Below, in pieces: positions 4,842-5,709 of a stretch of DNA of 5,709 nt. The notes beneath the pieces were generated by a model. That model saw nothing but the letters and a program-made list of their open reading frames with translations, was not told where the DNA came from and did no database searches. Made by a program: the position numbers and the translations under genes. Origin of the DNA: Planctomycetota bacterium (GTDB taxonomy: Bacteria; Planctomycetota; Planctomycetia; Pirellulales; Lacipirellulaceae); the NCBI GenBank assembly GCA_024278035.1, contig JAJRUA010000361.1, positions 1-5,709 on the forward strand, given 5' to 3'. Every line of letters starts with the position of its first letter. Position 1 is the stretch's first letter.

Positions 4842-5709
4842 TCAGTCTTCTTCCCCACGATCCGGTGTGGCGGTGGCGATGATCCAGGCCAAACGGCCTA
4901 GCAGCCGCGCGTACATCAAGAAGGCGAAGACGATCACGGGCGGCATCAAAAGCAAGCCGATAAGGCCCAGCTTCCCTAACAGGAACAGGGCGAGAAGGCT
5001 TAGCCCGACGAAGAACAATGCCGTTTCGGCGTAAAAGATGACCCAACTCGCCGGTGCCCAGCGGAGCGTCCGCAACAAACGGGGTGAGAAGACGGACCAC
5101 ATCGAACCCCCTTCGAGCTGTGACAAGAGGATCCACGGGAACGTGAGCCAAACACCGATTCCAGTCCCAAGGCCATAAAGCTCCAGGGGTAAATACGGGT
5201 TGGCAAGCGAACCGGGAATCACCGCAACGGCTCCGGCAAAGACCAACATCATTGCCGGTCCGATCCATTCTCCAAGATCGAGGGACGGCCAGTTGTTCAA
5301 CTGGTCGCTCCCTTCGGAGGAGGTAACCACCAATTCGATGAAAATCATGGAGGCAATCCCTAGCCATACCAGTACCGCGATAAAAGGAGCCAGAACGGAC
5401 ATCGACAGGGGACTGCTCATCACAACCAACAGTCCCGCCGACAGACCTAGCCAAGCGAGCACCATCCCCTCTTCAACCCAAAATCGCATCACCCCCCTAA
5501 ACATTCCAAAGCGAGGAGGATCGGCACGCCCCCGTTTTCGCTTTCCGTTCTCTTCGCTAAGTGACCGGTAGCCAAGCGGGGGGCGCTTGATCGCCTCTTC
5601 GTACAGATCGGTCTGCAAGGTGGGAGAAGGGGGCTCACTCGGGGCAACCGCGTAGCCGGGATCGTCCTTGGCGACCCGTTCTATTTTTCGCTTCTTCTTC
5701 GGTCGTTGG
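4842..5709 (-). CDS. Multi-pass membrane protein, N-terminus beyond the window
   Basis: The frame stays open from the right edge to a TGA at 4842-4844, giving 288 visible residues; the true start lies outside. A TTG at 5618 could start a shorter form, but the 30 codons before it are open and fit the same protein, so I treat the gene as partial. The visible N-terminus is cytoplasmic in style: basic PKKKRKIER (3-11), a Pro-rich linker, and KRKRGR (56-61). About six hydrophobic segments follow, near residues 81-100, 105-129, 149-168, 177-197, 221-244 and 247-268, ending in a short acidic tail (TPDRGEED). I recognise no catalytic motif or transporter signature. In planctomycetes such proteins often begin with a zinc-ribbon and a charged linker; that part, if present, is off the window. 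The gene converges on the Gly/His-rich gene. Function unknown. Confidence 0.85.
   Translation of the reverse strand, partial: QRPKKKRKIERVAKDDPGYAVAPSEPPSPTLQTDLYEEAIKRPPLGYRSLSEENGKRKRGRADPPRFGMFRGVMRFWVEEGMVLAWLGLSAGLLVVMSSPLSMSVLAPFIAVLVWLGIASMIFIELVVTSSEGSDQLNNWPSLDLGEWIGPAMMLVFAGAVAVIPGSLANPYLPLELYGLGTGIGVWLTFPWILLSQLEGGSMWSVFSPRLLRTLRWAPASWVIFYAETALFFVGLSLLALFLLGKLGLIGLLLMPPVIVFAFLMYARLLGRLAWIIATATPDRGEED

Noticed and set aside
4372..5034. A 220-codon plus-strand frame across the Gly/His-rich gene and into the membrane-protein gene
   Set aside because: It is Arg/Trp/Leu-rich nonsense produced by reading Gly/Tyr codons out of frame, and it crosses two real genes with better evidence.
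4792..5454. A 220-codon minus-strand frame overlapping the membrane-protein gene
   Set aside because: It is a shifted frame of the same strand; the other frame has coherent membrane segments and an open 5' end.

Overview
The window most likely comes from a planctomycete, probably of the Pirellulales/Pirellula type. Three things point there. A DUF1549/DUF1553 gene is followed directly by a DUF1501 gene, a pairing typical of these bacteria. Intergenic regions are long and rich in degenerate repeats (ACAGGATT units, CCACGG units, GC-rich palindromes of the agcCCCCGGC type). The short secreted and membrane proteins also have a planctomycete flavour. The assignment is by gene content and sequence style, not by any search.

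Layout. Positions 1-105 (minus) hold the first 35 codons of a small protein resembling DUF2007; the rest lies off the left edge. Positions 106-313 are a repeat-rich spacer. Positions 314-1627 (minus) encode a DUF1501 protein with a twin-arginine signal. Positions 1646-3424 (minus) encode its operon partner, a Sec-exported DUF1549/DUF1553 protein with a CxxCH motif. Positions 3425-4465 are a roughly 1 kb divergent intergenic region with no convincing gene. It holds an inverted pair of GC-rich palindromes (REP/BIME-like), a strong two-part hairpin, short direct repeats, an extended -10 promoter with a palindrome over the start site, and a long, possibly structured leader. Positions 4466-4795 (plus) encode a 109-residue secreted Gly/His-rich protein. 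Positions 4842-5709 (minus, 5' end off the window) encode a multi-pass membrane protein converging on it.

How the parts relate. The DUF1549 and DUF1501 genes are 18 bases apart and surely co-transcribed, DUF1549 first. Both products are predicted to be exported, one by Sec and one by Tat, so they probably act together outside the cytoplasm; the substrate of this family pair is not established. The Gly/His-rich gene seems to be an independent unit with its own promoter. The DUF2007-like and membrane-protein genes are incomplete here and show no visible functional link to the others.

I see no CRISPR array, tRNA, rRNA, intact transposase or defence system. The parts most worth a second look are the intergenic region 3500-4465 and the composite repeat spacer 106-313. 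Nothing here clearly amounts to a new biological system.
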